From the NCBI GenBank assembly GCA_039621445.1, contig CP154954.1, positions 36,565,703 to 36,629,702 of the forward strand: a stretch of 64,000 nt of DNA. The letters run 5' to 3'. A program made the translations under genes and the position numbers. Positions 11,471 through 22,894 of the stretch are shown piece after piece. The notes below the pieces were generated by a model. It was given only the letters and a program-made list of their open reading frames with translations. It made no database searches and was not told the origin of the DNA. Each line of letters opens with the position of its first letter. Within the stretch, counting starts at the first letter, position 1. The DNA comes from Euglena gracilis (lineage: Eukaryota > Euglenida > Euglenophyceae > Euglenales).

Positions 11471-11908
11471 GGGGGGGTGACCCCATCGAGGCGTACCCCT
11501 TCGGCGCCCGGGGGTCGGCCGGCCGGTCCCGCTGCCCGGCGCCGCCCGCCTGGCCAGGCCCCGCCCGCGGCGTCAGCGTGGGCGGTGCCAGGGCGGGCGG
11601 CGGGGCGCTGTGGCTGCCGCGCGGCGGGGGGCGGCCCCTGCCCGCCCCGCCGGCCGGGGGGGCGGGCGCGGGGGCCGGGCGGCGGGGGGCGGCGGCGCCG
11701 CTGCGGCTGCGGTGGGGCGGGGCCGGGGCCGGGGGGTGCCCGGGGCCAAAGAGGGGGGTCACGGTGGGCCGCGGGGGGTGGGGCCTGGTGGCCTGGCTGG
11801 GGGCAGGCACCCCCGGGGCAGACCATTGGTGGTCACTGAGCAATGTTGTGGGGACCAGTCAAACCCTCAGCAGTGACGGTTCAGGCACAGGAGACTCAAC
11901 CCCCACAC

Positions 11909-12106
11909 TGTGCCGGTGTCCCCATCTTTGGGGGGTGGCCTGGGCGGAAGGGCCTCCCGGCGCGGGGCCGTGGGGTCGCGCCGCCCCGACGGGGACCGGC
12001 GTGACCCGCTTGGCGGCGGGGCGAGGCGGCGGGGGGCCGTCCGCCCCCAGCGGCCGGGCGATGCGGCTGACGGGGGGCCAACGGCAACCACCCACGGCTC
12101 CCGCTT
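11909..12106 (-). CDS. Probable coding exon, 66 codons
   Basis: Minus strand, after a CTCCCCCCCCCCAG acceptor, 198 nt, phase 1-1, donor GGCACA|GTGTGGGG. It contains GCRWPPVSRIARPLGADG and PAAKRVTPVPVGAARPHG; about 88% of codons end in G or C. The GC-rich block just downstream (11,490-11,840) is open in several frames on both strands and I could not assign it. Protein family unknown. Confidence 0.45.
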
Positions 12107-12492
12107 CTGGGGGGGGGAGTGGCTGCGTGCCGGTGCACGTTGTCCATCGCTGTCTGTCACGTCTGTCTGGGGTTTGTCTCACCACCTGTTTGTTTTCAAC
12201 GCCCTGATTCTTTTTCATTCTGATCACCATTATGTTTTTCGGGGGGAGCACAAGCAAGCAAAGCACGCACAAGACTGGCTGTCGGGGCTCGGGAGAGGGA
12301 GGGGGCACTCCTCTCTGGCAGAAGTTGACGCCAGCCAGCGTTGACCGTTTGTTTTTTTGGTGTGCCAAACCACGCTGGCTGTGGGTGATTGGCTCCTTCG
12401 GCTCCGCTTCTTTGGCATCGTCACTTTACTCCCTTTGAACAGAGAGAATCGGTCGCATTGAATCAGTTGGCAGCCAGCAGGCCTAGACAGAC

Positions 12493-12552
12493 CGGGATGA
12501 GATTGCCTCTGGCGGTCGGCGGGAGGGGGCAGGTTTTCGCCAGGCCGGGGAC
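12493..12552 (-). CDS. Possible small coding exon (20 codons)
   Basis: Minus strand, acceptor GGTGGCCCTGCAG, donor CATCCCG|GTCTGTC, 60 nt, phase 1-1, containing PRPGENLPPPADRQRQSHPG. The plus strand also offers a classic CCGCG|GTGAGA donor at 12,571, so the strand is not certain. Confidence 0.3.
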
Positions 12553-13383
12553 CTGCAGGGCCACCGCGGTGAGAAAAGATGCTTAAGGACGTTTCTCCAA
12601 TCAAATCCCCCTCACACTGCTCTGTCCTGACCGGCCGGCATTCTGGCAACGGCCTGCCTCGGCGGAGTCATCTTTCCCTTGCGGGTGGAAAAGGAAACTG
12701 CCTCCGCCTTCAATGGCAGCCAAATTGCAAATCCAGCGCAGACAAATTGCTTTCTTGGGCAGCGCCATGCAACTTGGTTCAGCAACTGACCTCCCTGACA
12801 CGAGGGAGGTCAGGTTTTTTTGTCACAAGAAAGAATGTCCATTTTTGATTGTCAACGTATGCCTCTTTTCGGCCATAAGAGATGCCATATCGGTACAAAA
12901 GCAGTCTGTGACGCATTTGAGAGGCAGCATAAAGACTGATCAATGTGATGGGCTGAGGAGGGGTGCTTTGCATTTCCCCCTTCTTTTAATTTAATTTTTG
13001 GCCAAATTTGCATGTTTTCCTTTGTTTCTTTTGTTTTGTTTGCATTTCTTCGGGGGAGCCTCTCCGCGGGCACAGAACCGGCGGTGGATCGCAGCGGGAA
13101 AGTGACGGGCGGCGTGGGTGGGGGCAGGCGCCGCCTTGGACCCCGGCCGGGCGGTGGCAGAGGGCAGGGCACGGTGGGGTCGGGCTTCGGCCCTCCATCC
13201 CCCGGGGGGGGGGGGGTGGGGGCAGCGCCGGCCAGTGCGGCTTTCCGGGTGTCCTCCCATTGGCCTCTTTGGTTTGAATTTGAATTTCTTTGTGCATTGG
13301 AATGATTTTTCAATTTGAAAGCCTGATGGACTGAAAGCCGGAGCCTCCTCTCTGAACGTGCCCCATGGCCACAGACCCCCCAC

Positions 13384-13617
13384 CCCTCCGCCCCACCGTG
13401 GGCGGGTCACTCCGTCTCTTCTCTTCCCCCGCCCCGGCCGCCTCCACCCCTGGGGCCCACGGCTCCAGCACCGCGTCGCTGTAGTCCGCCGCCGCCCCAC
13501 CAGGCCCGCCGCGGCCCACCGGCTGCCGCTCACTGCTCACCGCGCGGCGCAGCCGGGCGTCGGCCACCCCGGGCTCTGGATCGAGGCCACCCCACCGACG
13601 GGCCCGATGGGGTTGTG
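13384..13617 (-). CDS. Probable coding exon, 78 codons
   Basis: Minus strand, acceptor AGCTCACCCCCAG, donor GGAGGG|GTGGGG, 234 nt, phase 1-1. It contains GLDPEPGVADARLRRAVSSE and GGAAADYSDAVLEPWAPGVE. About 85% of codons end in G or C and many begin with G. No family recognised. Confidence 0.5.
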
Positions 13618-14589
13618 CTGGGGGTGAGCTTCTCCGACGTCCATAGCACCCTGAGCCCCCCCCTCCTGGGAAGGCTCTTAGAATCACTGACAAGTCAGCG
13701 AGTGTAAAGCCCATCTGAAAGTCTGAGAACAGAACAAGTCAGCGGAACCGCCAAAGGCTGAAGGAAAGGCTGGGAGGGAGGCAAGCAACTGGAATTCTGG
13801 ACTGCGATTTGGCACTGAATAGCTTCACAAAGAAAGCCCAAAAAGGCAGCACCTCGAAATGACGCTGCACAGCCGGCCCCTGACCACTTAGGTCGAGATA
13901 AGTTTTTGTGAATCAAACAACACCATGCACCAACGCCATCTTAAAATACACAAAAAAGCAATCCTCTGCAAAGGGGGGGGAAATCTTCATGTTAGTATCA
14001 ACAATGCGACGGGGTGGGTGGAATTGTCCTCTCGCAGCCCAGCAGTGCTCCCTCCCAGCTCCGTCGCGCCGTAGTTCGGTCGGTCGTCTCTGCTTTGACC
14101 AGTGGCGCACTTCACATGGCGCACACTTCACACTGTGGCGAGTGCCAGAGGAAGGCGAAGCCGGGGATGGCACAGCCCGAAGTACACGTCCAGGCAACCG
14201 GAGAGGGGAAGTGTTCCATGGTTCCCAAAGTAGGGGACAAAAATGGAAATGCAAAGCTATTTTGGAACCAGGTCTGATTTGATAAAGATAAGGGGCAACA
14301 GGGGTGGGGGATAATTATCATTTGAATTGTGACTGCCTGGAAAAGACCTACACTTCAGTTTTCATTGTTTTCGTCTTTTTTAATCTCTGAACGTTTTATT
14401 TGTGCTTTATTTTGTCCTTCAGGATTTTCTGACCACCTGGAGAGGGCTGGACTGAAGTTGGCTTTTTTTTGTGCAAAAAAATGGGCTGGTTTCTTCTGGG
14501 TTCTACAGGTCCACAGCGAAGCCTCCTGAAAAAGAAAGGTTTTGTTCGGGCTTTTCTAATCTTGCTGATTAAAAATTGCGACCATTCCA

Positions 14590-15180
14590 GATTTTTCTCC
14601 CCCCCCCCCCGGAGTTCCAGCCAGTGGGTGTGTGGCCGCAGCTGGTGGAACCGCCATCTGGCTGACCCAGGGAGGGGGTTGGGCTGCGGATGACCTGTCC
14701 GCTGGAAATGCAACCGCCAATGGCCGGCGGCATCCAGCTGGGGGGGAAGGGCGCCAGTGGCTGGGCAGTGGCCATGCAGCGCCGAGCGGGGCCTCTTGAC
14801 CGGGTGCCGGCCGGCGGGCGGGGCGGTCGGGGCGGGAGGGCGGCCCCGCCCCGGCGCCGTCGTCGGCGCTGACGGGCACCGTGGCGGCCGTCGCCCGGGA
14901 GGACGTGCCGCCAGGGCGGGGGGCCGTACCGCCTCCTCGCCCTCCCCCCGGCCACCGACGGAAGCCCCAGGACGGGGGGGACCACGGCGCCGGGGCTGCC
15001 TGGGACCCGCCGCCCTGGGCGCTCTCCTGGCGCTCGCGGCCGCCCCCAGCGATGGTGCTCAGGCGGTCGCGCCCGGCGGGCCGGCGGTCTGCACCGTGGC
15101 TGCCAGCCCGGCGTGGGCCCGGCGTGGGCTGGCGCTGGCCGCAGGCGGGGCCGGTGTCGAGGGCGGATGGCCCCCATTCT
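14590..15180. other. GC-rich island with unresolved coding signal
   Basis: Three reading frames on the two strands are open for 150-230 codons with comparable G/C codon-3 bias. I found no consistent acceptor/donor pair. Likely to contain one or more exons, but I cannot pick the frame. Confidence 0.35.
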
Positions 15181-15599
15181 TTCATTCTCTCGTATCAGCG
15201 GCAGGGCTTGGGGGGGAGGGACAAAGGAGAAACAAGCGAAAACAAACGGGTGCAGCACAAAAAAAACAAAGCACTAAAAGAACCGGGTCCTCATTTGAAG
15301 CGCGGCCTCCTTCCACCACGGGCTGACACCTAAGGTCTCAACGTTTCTTTTCTCGGTGCAATGTCTCTGATTTCAAAGACCCTCTGGGCAGTTTTGTATT
15401 TTCAAAGGTTTGTGTTCCCCTCATATTGTGCACAACTTTGCTTTTTCATTCAAACACATCAGTCATTTTTCGTGCGGTTTCAGGCATTTTCTTCTTCGTC
15501 TGAGATTGTCATAAAAAAAATCGTGAATAAATGCCAAATTTGAAAATTGTGAGTATATGCACAAAAAAATGGGAAACCCCCAAACAATATCTCTCTAAA

Positions 15600-15689
15600 C
15601 AGGGCAGGGAGATAGTTACTCCAGTTTATTCCGGAATTTATTCCGGTTTATTCCGGTTTATTCCGGACCGGAATATCTCCCTGCCCCTG
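15600..15689. mobile_element. 90-bp hairpin element with CAGGG ends
   Basis: Ends CAGGGCAGGGAGATA and (inverted) CAGGGGCAGGGAGATA enclose tandem TTTATTCCGG units, so almost the whole element folds on itself. Flanks CTCTAAA and CTCAAAA agree at 6 of 7 bases. A related right half lies at about 25,030-25,091 (TTTATTCCGG...CCTGCCC). Confidence 0.65.
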
Positions 15690-16352
15690 CTCAAAAGCAT
15701 ATACCTGCTGCCTGGCCCAGTCTTGAAAGGAAATCAAAGAAAGGAAAGCAAAGACGTTTGATGAGAATGTCTGATCATGAGGTCCTATGTCCAAATAATA
15801 CACACCGCAGATTAAAATTTCGAGGTACACTTTTTGCAAAGCATGCTGCAAAATCTGTCAGAAAATTCGAAAAGCTGGCGAAAAATGCACACAAATGCAC
15901 ACCTTGGAAAATAGCAAAGAAAATCGGCCAACAAAGCGCCTGTTTGGGGACACGCCTGTTCGCTTCCGGGACGTGGTCGGTTTCGAGCCACTGCGGCGGG
16001 CCCCAGTGGAGACAGGGACCCCCACCGTCCCCGGCACTGCCGCCGACGGTGTGACCCTCGCCGCCGCCACTGCGTGGGCGCCGGCCGCCACCGCCCGCAG
16101 CCCAGGGTGGCTGCTTCTGCCAAACCCTGTCCTTCCCCGGAGCAGCGGCGTTCCCCGGGCTCAACGGGTGGCCAACGGGCTGGCCGCCTGGCACAGGCGC
16201 CCTGCCACCGCCCGGACCCCGCAACTGGGCCTTCAGGGGGGTGAGGGGGGGCCGCAGCCACCCTGCCGGAGCCCCCGGCCCCTCCCGCCCCTTCTTGGTC
16301 CCTCGCTTGCCCTTCTGCGGCGGCCCCCCGGCCCCGTCGCGGCGGCGCACAC

Positions 16353-16621
16353 CCCCGGCCCAGAGCTCGGTAGGGAGCGCCGCAGCAGAAACGGGGAGGA
16401 CAGGAAGGCCGGGGGGTCTGCCAGTGCCTCAGTCATTGTCTGGCCCCAGGGGGGGGGGGCAGGGGGGAGTACAGCCCGAGACCCCCACCCCCAGCAGGGG
16501 TGGGCGCCGGCGGCGGTTGGCGGGTGCCGTGCGGCCCGGGCCGCATCCGCGGAGCCGCCGGCCTCGCCGCCAACAGCACGCCTGGGCTGGGGTAGGGCCC
16601 CGACGGCATTTCCCAACCCAT
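16353..16621 (-). CDS. Possible coding exon
   Basis: Minus strand, acceptor GAGCTGCAG, donor CCGGGG|GTGTGCG, 269 nt (phase 1 in, phase 0 out). It contains GNAVGALPQPRRAVGGEAGG and EALADPPAFLSSPFLLRRSL. The Ala/Gly-rich first half resembles X exons in composition. Other frames are also open. Confidence 0.35.
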
Positions 16622-16733
16622 CTGCAGCTCTGCATCCGTGGCACCGGCCCCCGAACCCCGGCCTGCTTGCCCCTTTGGGGGACGTTCATCCGTGGGAGCA
16701 TCTCCGATGTGGAAAACGGCAACGACACCTCAC

Positions 16734-16790
16734 CCGGCATCACACGCACGGGGCTCAAATGGGGTGGGCAGCCTGAAAGGCCTGTGGGGA
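16734..16790 (-). CDS. Possible small coding exon
   Basis: Minus strand, strong acceptor CCCACCCCCACAG, classic donor CCGG|GTGAGG, 57 nt, phase 1-1, reading LSGCPPHLSPVRVMPG. The same frame continues plausibly past the donor (EVSLPFSTSEMLPRMNVPQ), so the exon may be longer. The plus strand is also open here. Confidence 0.3.
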
Positions 16791-17458
16791 CTGTGGGGGT
16801 GGGCACGCCGTTGGCTGGGCATAGTGGGCACCAGAGGTCCATTGGAGGAGGGCAGGGGGGGGGGGGGTAGCCCAGGCGTGGGCGGTTCCCGGGAAGAGGG
16901 CGGGCTGTAGCGCCATGAGCAGCGCCACCGGCACCGGGGCGGAGCTGCCGAACGGGCTGGCGGGGAACGACTCTGCGGCGCGAGGTGGAGGCGCGTTGGG
17001 TTTTGTTACAAAAAAAAAACACTTCACAGCATCGACTTGTCGCCTGACAAAAGCCGAGGACACTTCCTGCAACTGGCACTGGAACGTCCTGCACGATAAA
17101 AAGGTCGCAATTCATTGATTTAAACAAAGAGATGCAGCGCAAACAATTTAAAAAAGGGGGACAAGCGCAGTCAGGGAATACCTGGAGACCCTTCCTCGAG
17201 GCCGGAAAACGTTGCTCCAACGTCAGCCCTGAGATGCACTGCCAGCGGTGAAAACCGGTACCTCGGCGCCATGTGCAGCAATGGGCCATGCAATTCTTCA
17301 CCAGAAATTGGGTGTGCCTTGAGCCGATCGTTTCAGTGTCAAATACCGTTGATGCATTTTTGATGGAACACCACTTTAATTTGGGTCCCACCTTGGTCCA
17401 AACCAGTTGAAAACATGGCCTGGGGGAGCGGGGTTGTGTGTTGCACAGCACTCCCTAC

Positions 17459-17603
17459 CCAGGGGAGGGGTGCAGTCTTCCTTGAAAGAATGGTAACACA
17501 GCAACGCCCTTGAATGCCCATTCAGGGCATCCCAGCTCCCGCCCAGCGCCGTGCCAAGGCTGAAGTGGGTGCGGCGCCCCCTCTGTGGCACCGTCACCCC
17601 CGA
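17459..17603 (-). CDS. Probable coding exon
   Basis: Minus strand, acceptor CACCCCCTTCACAG, donor CCCTGG|GTAGGGAG (a classic donor), 145 nt, phase 0 in and 1 out. It contains VTVPQRGRRTHFSLGTALGG and SWDALNGHSRALLCYHSFK. Its incoming phase matches the outgoing phase of the exon at 17,852-17,986, so the two join in frame across a 248-nt intron. Confidence 0.5.
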
Positions 17604-17851
17604 CTGTGAAGGGGGTGGGGGGGGGCAGGACCGCAGCCTGGCAGGGTTGCCCTCCCCCTTTGCTCGTGGCGCGAAGGCGACCGCAGCGTGGGTCCGATGG
17701 GGGCGTCCCCCAGGAACCACTGTTGGTTGGTGCAGGGAGGAGCAGCTACACAGGGGTGGGGGGTCAATGGCATATGGCTGCAAAAATGGACCCCGGCGGC
17801 GAGGGGAAAAAGAACCAGAAATGAAGTGGGAGACCCAGGGGAGGGGAACAC

Positions 17852-17986
17852 CTGGCGGGTGGAAATGTGTAGAACTCCCGTTGGACGAAGGGTGAAGGTG
17901 CGTGTCATCCGGGTCTGCCATTCTGGCACCGTCGCCCGCTGGAAGCGCTTGGTACGGCCGCCGGCGGGGAGATCAGCCAGACGTTC
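17852..17986 (-). CDS. Probable coding exon, 45 codons
   Basis: Minus strand, acceptor GTGACAG, donor CGCCAG|GTGTTC, 135 nt, phase 0-0. It reads ERLADLPAGGRTKRFQRATV then PEWQTRMTRTFTLRPTGVLH. Balanced charged and hydrophobic content and strong codon-3 bias. Family unknown. Confidence 0.55.
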
Positions 17987-18057
17987 CTGTCACTCGCTGC
18001 GTTTGACCATCCCTCCAGTGGAAATGACAGAAGAACACCTCCGCTACTGTTCAGGGA

Positions 18058-18137
18058 ACCCGAATCGTCGCGTGACAGCAGACCCTATGGGGCCCAAAAC
18101 GGTGACGCGTTTGCCGCCCTTGCCTTGCAGCAAACCG
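18058..18137 (-). CDS. Possible coding exon
   Basis: The minus-strand frame reads KGGKRVTVLGPIGSAVTRRF before a stop. Acceptor and donor are unclear. It lies between two better-supported exons on the same strand. Confidence 0.3.
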
Positions 18138-18166
18138 GTTTGAGTGACCGACCACCGCCGCGCCAC

Positions 18167-18280
18167 CCCCAGGCCCTCCCCCAAACCACGGCCGGGGGGC
18201 CTCCCCCTGCCCTGACTGCCCCGGTCCAGGGTGGGCGCCGGTGGGGCCAGGAGGCCCCCGCCGGTCGGCCGCACTGCCGC
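18167..18280 (-). CDS. Possible Gly/Pro-rich coding exon
   Basis: Minus strand, acceptor CGCCCCCTCCCGCAG, donor CCTGGGG|GTGGCGC, 114 nt, phase 1-1, with a collagen-like GPPGPTGAHPGPGQSG. An overlapping frame on the same strand is also open. Confidence 0.35.
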
Positions 18281-18539
18281 CTGCGGGAGGGGGCGAGTGC
18301 ACGAGATGAACGCAGAGACGCTCGGGGACGGCACCGAAGGGTCTCGTGAAGGGGGGGTATGCGTGTGTCACATATGGTTCAGGCCCAGGAAAAGGCGGGG
18401 GGACTTCTGTGGCGTTGGCACTTGGCCGAGAATTGAGAGGTGGAAGGGGAACCCAAAAAGATGCCTCGTGGGACACTCGTTTAAAAGGGAAATTATCCCA
18501 ACTTGTATTCTGTTGCCTGGGAGCCGCTTAACAAACCTC

Positions 18540-19839
18540 CCTCCCAAAATAAGACCCCCCCAAAAAACACCCCCCTGCCGATTTTCAGAAAAAAAAAACC
18601 CAAAAATAGGCTCCATGGGGGGATGGGGCCCCTCGGGATTTTGGGGGAATCAATATCAAAAAGGACAGACCCCTCCCCCCCGGAACTGTGAAATCCCAAA
18701 AGGGGGTGATTTTGGTTCTCTTTTTTATTGCACCCATTTGGGAATGTCGAAATTGGCATTTGAGTCAACTTTGAATTATTCACAAACAGCTTGTTGCTGA
18801 CCCATTATGGGGTTCCCCTTTCTGGCTTTTTGGCAAAAAAAAAATTGGCCATCCTGGGCTGTTTAAGCCAAAAGAGCAAGCATATGGCAATGAAGCAGCA
18901 TTTCGTGTCATTTGGGCATTTAGTACACTTTTCCGCCACCTCTGGTCATTCTGGGCCAATTAAAGGTCGGTTTCGGGGACACTTTTGTATCTTAATGCTT
19001 GGGGTTCTGTCATCCCCCCTCGGAGTTGAATGGCCAGTTTACCCAGCCCACTTGTAACCTCTCTATCCTTGACAACCCCCCGCCCCACATAACCTTCCCC
19101 TCCCTTCCCCAAGGCCAAACCTCGACTGGTGACCCCAAGAGCAAAACAAAAGCATGAAGAACTTTATGAGTACTGGAAATTATCCACAAAAAATGACGTC
19201 TCCATATGAATAATTGGGGTCTTTTTCTTAAAGTCCCGGGGCGTCCACCAAGTGGCCATTTTGGAAGCCACTGGGAAAGGCCATTGGCTGTCATTATTTG
19301 ACCTCCCTCCCCGGTCGGGGGGGGTCCTCAGACTGGAAAAATTTTCCCCTGGTGCTGTGCGCCGAGGTGGAATTGCGGTTCTAAAAAGGCTTTTTATCGT
19401 GATTTTATTCCAAAAACCCCCCAAAAATGCCAAAAATGGGCATTTTGGAATGCATTGGGGCCAAAAAATTTACAGCGCTTGCACGTAGGGGAGTTTGCCG
19501 AATTTGGACCAGTTGCAGTCGACCCCCCCAGGGGGTTGCTGCGAACCCTGAAGCAGAAGCCATGTGACCTTGACTGGTCATCCCCCACCTATGTATGTCC
19601 CCCCGCCCCGGATCCTTGAACCCCCCTCCAGTGCTGGGCAGAACAAACAAGACAAAAGAATGGTTTGAGAATAATTGCTAGGGGAAAACAAGAGGGAAGA
19701 AATACGGCAAAAAAAAATCGAAATCACTTCATCATGAAACACGCTAGAAAGGTGGTGCAAACAACACAGTTTGTGCATGGACGCGCGCGCACACACACAG
19801 ATGCACGCACACATGCACGCACGCACGCACGCATGCACG

Positions 19840-19860
<21 letters not shown>
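18540..19860. other. Non-coding intron-like stretch
   Basis: No exon was seen. It has a short AAATAAGACCCCCC-family piece at 18,540-18,600 and AT-rich sequence. Its right edge, about 19,786-19,876, is a CA/CG-alternating microsatellite that abuts the X1 exon donor. Confidence 0.55.
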
Positions 19861-19876
<16 letters not shown>

Positions 19877-19877
<1 letters not shown>

Positions 19878-20062
19878 AGTGCCTGGCTCTCCGCCCTCAC
19901 CCGGCTGCAGCACTCCACCATTGTTGTCACTCCATTGAGCAACTCCGCCGTTGTCGACCGCACCGTCATCACTGGCGCTGCCGCTGCCCCCCACCCCTGG
20001 CCGGGGCACCGGCGGCCGCCTGGCCCCGCCCGCCGGCGGCGCCGCCACCGGCACGCCGCCCG
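19877..20062 (-). CDS. X-family exon X1 (62 codons)
   Basis: Minus strand, acceptor GCGGCCGGCAG, 186 nt, phase 1-1, donor CACTG|GTGTGTG. It contains AAPPAGGARRPPVPRPGVGG, a short Gly/Ser run, and the X tail form GGVLQPGEGGEPGTG. The intron starts with a long GT microsatellite, (CA)n on the plus strand, at 19,843-19,876. Confidence 0.6.
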
Positions 20063-20139
20063 CTGCCGGCCGCAGGGAGGGCCGGAGGGGGTGGGGTCGT
20101 CGCTGGGGGAAAGGGAGCTGGACCCCTCGCACCCAGGCA

Positions 20140-20217
20140 CCACCCCCGAAGGCTGCCCTGCCCGCCCCTCTCTGGGCGTGGGTGCCGGCTGCGTCCCCCA
20201 TGCCGTGCCCGGCACAC
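20140..20217 (-). CDS. Z-family exon Z1
   Basis: Minus strand, acceptor GCTGAGGCCACAG. It reads VPGTAWGTQPAPTPREGRAG, the family core. The downstream boundary is unclear because no donor of the expected phase is present; possible ends lie between 20,135 and 20,150. The X1 exon follows. Confidence 0.5.
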
Positions 20218-20443
20218 CTGTGGCCTCAGCTGTGGAAGACAGGGGACGTGACGACGTACGGCGAGGACCCAGAGGATGATTCCTCTCGTTTCTGGAGGTT
20301 GGCAAAAATCAAAACCAAGAGGCCGAACAGTTTGGAGAGTTGCTTCATAATAAGACCTCCGTGTTCCTCCCCATCATCTGTTTGTTTCGAATCATTTTGG
20401 TCTGGGGTGCCTCCCTCGGCCCCAACAGCCCACACAGCCACAC

Positions 20444-22322
20444 CTGCCGCCCCGGGCCACAGGCCACCGACCATCACCGCCTCCCCCACCCCCTCCAGCA
20501 CCGCCACCTCCCCCTCCTCCCCGTCGTCCTCCTCCTCCTCGGCCTCGGCCTCCTCCCTCTCCGCCTCGCCGGGGCCGGGCCTTGCCCGGCCCCCCTGCCG
20601 CACCCCCGCGCTGTGCGCCGGCAGGGGCGGCCCGTGGCGGCACGCCGTGAGGTTGGCCAGGCTGGGCCGGCTCCATCCATCTCTTTAAGCACCCGGGGGG
20701 AAGGGGCAGGGTTCCTGGGCTTGGACTAGGAAATTGGGCTGGTGGCCAGCCCTCCCCCTCGGAAGCTCCCCCTCGGGCCCACTTTTTTTAAGCCCCCCTT
20801 GAGGGGGTGGGGCTTGAAAAAAGCCCAAAGCTGCGCTTTTTTGAAAAATCGGTCAAAATACACGGCAAAAAGTCCTCTTCTATGGCGGTTTGCACGGAAC
20901 AAAAATAATTTGATCTGCTGGGGCCACAGGTCTACCGCAAAAATGGAATCCTGCCGAGAAGGTCACCTGGAGGAGGCTCCGCAGAGGCTCTGGGCTCCAC
21001 CTAACCAGACTCCGGGGAGGCTCCCCAGAGGCTCAGGCAACCAATTTTGATGACAGATTCAGCTGCATGCAGGAGCTTGAGAAATTGGCCCCTACGGGGG
21101 GCACCAGCCACCCCAAAGAGCTGCCCAATTAAGGTTCATGCGCACGGAGGGACCCTGCTCGGCGCCTTCAGCGCCTTGCTCGGGTCCCCCCATGTTTTTA
21201 ACCCAAGTTGGGTGGCTCTTTGGGTTCGATGAGCACCCTGTTGTGGCCAGTCTGACAAAGATGAACGGGACAAGCTCAACTGTTTGCAGGAGAATCCTAA
21301 CCTTAACCCCACTCCTTCAAATAACCTAAAAATCCTTTTTTGTGATCATTGTTTGCAGTTTAGTGGGGTGATGACTGAGTTGGTCACCCACCTGGAGGAG
21401 GCTCCGGGGAGGCTCCCAACCAAAAGTGAGGAGGGTTCCAAACTTTTGGGGCCCCCAGAAGGGGGTGGTCTGGATGTTCCCCCTCCCCGGGACTGACCCT
21501 CTGGCCAAAACTCACTTCTCAACTCTCCGGCTGGACAATTACCCGTCCCCCCTTGTCGTATGACCGGGTTCCTGCAACCTGCGACGGGAGGTCGTGACAC
21601 CCCCATGACCTGCAACCGAACACCCGTCTATAAGTTAGGCCTAACCCTAACCCTAACTCGCGCACCTAACCCTATTCCATCATTAATGCAAAAAAACTAC
21701 TTTGACCCCCTGATCCAACTATAGGGACCCCCGGGGGTGTCCCTTTAGTTGGAGGCTGCCTTTGCAAACCCCGGGGGGAGGGGGGGCTGCTGCAGCCAGC
21801 CCCAATTTCGGCCCAGCCCAGCTGCTCCCGGAAGGAGGGGAGGGGGTTGTTGCTAACCCAGCTAGCCCCTCTTTGGTGGGTCCATCGAAAATTTTCGTTG
21901 CAAAGAACCAAAAAATTTTTGACAACGTTTTGAAACTGACCAAAATGGCTTTTTGGGGAGGGGGGCACTTGTCAGGGTTGTCAGATGCTTATTTCATTTT
22001 TTGGGTACCCGTCCCCCCCCCCCTGTCGTACCCACCCCCGGTGTACAAAATAGGCCTAACCCTAACCCTAACTCGCGCACCTAACCCCATTCCATCATTA
22101 ACACAAAAAATGTTTTGCCGCCCCCTGATCCAACTATAGGGACCCCCCGGGGGGGGGGTCCCTATAGTTGGAGGATGCCTCTACGGACCCCTAAAGTGAT
22201 GCATGTCCGGCTCCGCACCACGATGACATCGTCATCCGGGGGGACCTCCTCCGGCAGTCGCCCGGACGGCGTGGGCGTCCACTCCGCCGGCCCCGGCGCC
22301 CGCTCCCCCGCCCTCCGGGGCC
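20444..22322 (-). CDS. Y-family exon Y5, split by a 1.53-kb insertion
   Basis: The outer parts (22,322 down to 22,205 and 20,674 down to 20,444) form a Y exon interrupted at the GGAGCCGGCC word. Removing the insertion and one 10-bp duplication leaves 339 nt (113 codons, phase 1-1), one codon shorter than Y2 and Y3. Acceptor CTCTGCCCCAG and donor GGCGGCAG|GTGTGG are intact. Unless the insert is removed in the RNA, this exon cannot be translated through. Confidence 0.65.
20675..22204. mobile_element. Mutator-like insertion in Y5 (1,530 bp, 10-bp target duplication)
   Basis: The ends are imperfect inverted repeats: left ATCCATCTCTTTAAG, right (inverted) ATGCATCACTTTAGG. They are flanked by GGCCGGCTCC (20,665-20,674) and GTCCGGCTCC (22,205-22,214), one mismatch apart; uninterrupted Y exons have a single copy. 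Duplications of 8-11 bp are typical of Mutator-like elements, which is my basis for the class. No transposase was seen. It contains a tandem duplication with telomere-like CTAACCCTAACCC and a hairpin (separate entry). Confidence 0.7.
21635..22192. repeat. Duplicated segment with CTAACCCTAACCC and a hairpin
   Basis: About 140 bp at 21,635-21,772 recurs at 22,051-22,191: a telomere-like CCTAACCCTAACCCTAACTC, the words ATTCCATCATTAA, and a palindrome CCAACTATAGGGACCCC...GGGTCCCTATAGTTGG. Similarity is high but not perfect. Short telomere-like words also occur at 9688, 21,300 and 48,413-48,430 (GGGTTAGGGTTAGGGTTAG). Confidence 0.75.
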
Positions 22323-22894
22323 CTGGGGCAGAGACCAGGCTTTTCAGTAAGGCGGAATGCCTTTGGACTGCCTTTGTTTGCTCACCACTTGCCCAGGGTC
22401 AGTGGAACTGAAGTCACTGGAAAAGCCTGATGGGTCTAAACAGTAAACCCAAAAAAATATGGTCAACGACGCGAGTGAAATTCAACTGTGATAACAAGCT
22501 TTAAAACAAAAAGAGAAGCATATGGGCTTCTTTTTTTTACCAACCCGGGGGGAGGGGGGGGTGTGCCATGGGGTGCCTGTTCCATAGCAGGCACCCTCCC
22601 CCCAGGGGGGGGGGTCGGTTTCTGCTACCAGTGCCTGCTGGCCCAGGCAAATTTCCCTTGAAAATGGTCATTTTCAGGACTCAGTGCCTGCGGCGCCGGG
22701 GATGTACTGTGACACTGCCCGCACCAAAACCCGACCCCTGGGGGTCGAAAATGTCCTACCCACCTGCCTGGCACCCAGCCCCCCCCCCCCAGGGGAGGGT
22801 GCGCGCATGCTTAAAACGAAGCCTGGAAGATGAAAAAAAGCAAAAAAAAAAGAAACCAGAAATAATAGAATCAGAACGCCGAAGCCAAAACACT

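Noticed and set aside
11199-11843. Long Pro/Arg/Ala frames on both strands
   Set aside because: Several frames equally open in very GC-rich sequence; no splice pair found, so no call.
20675-22204. Possibility that the Y5 insert is an introner spliced out using its flanking duplication
   Set aside because: On the minus strand no GT donor lies at the left junction (sequence CCGGCC/ATGCAT), so splicing would not restore the exon.
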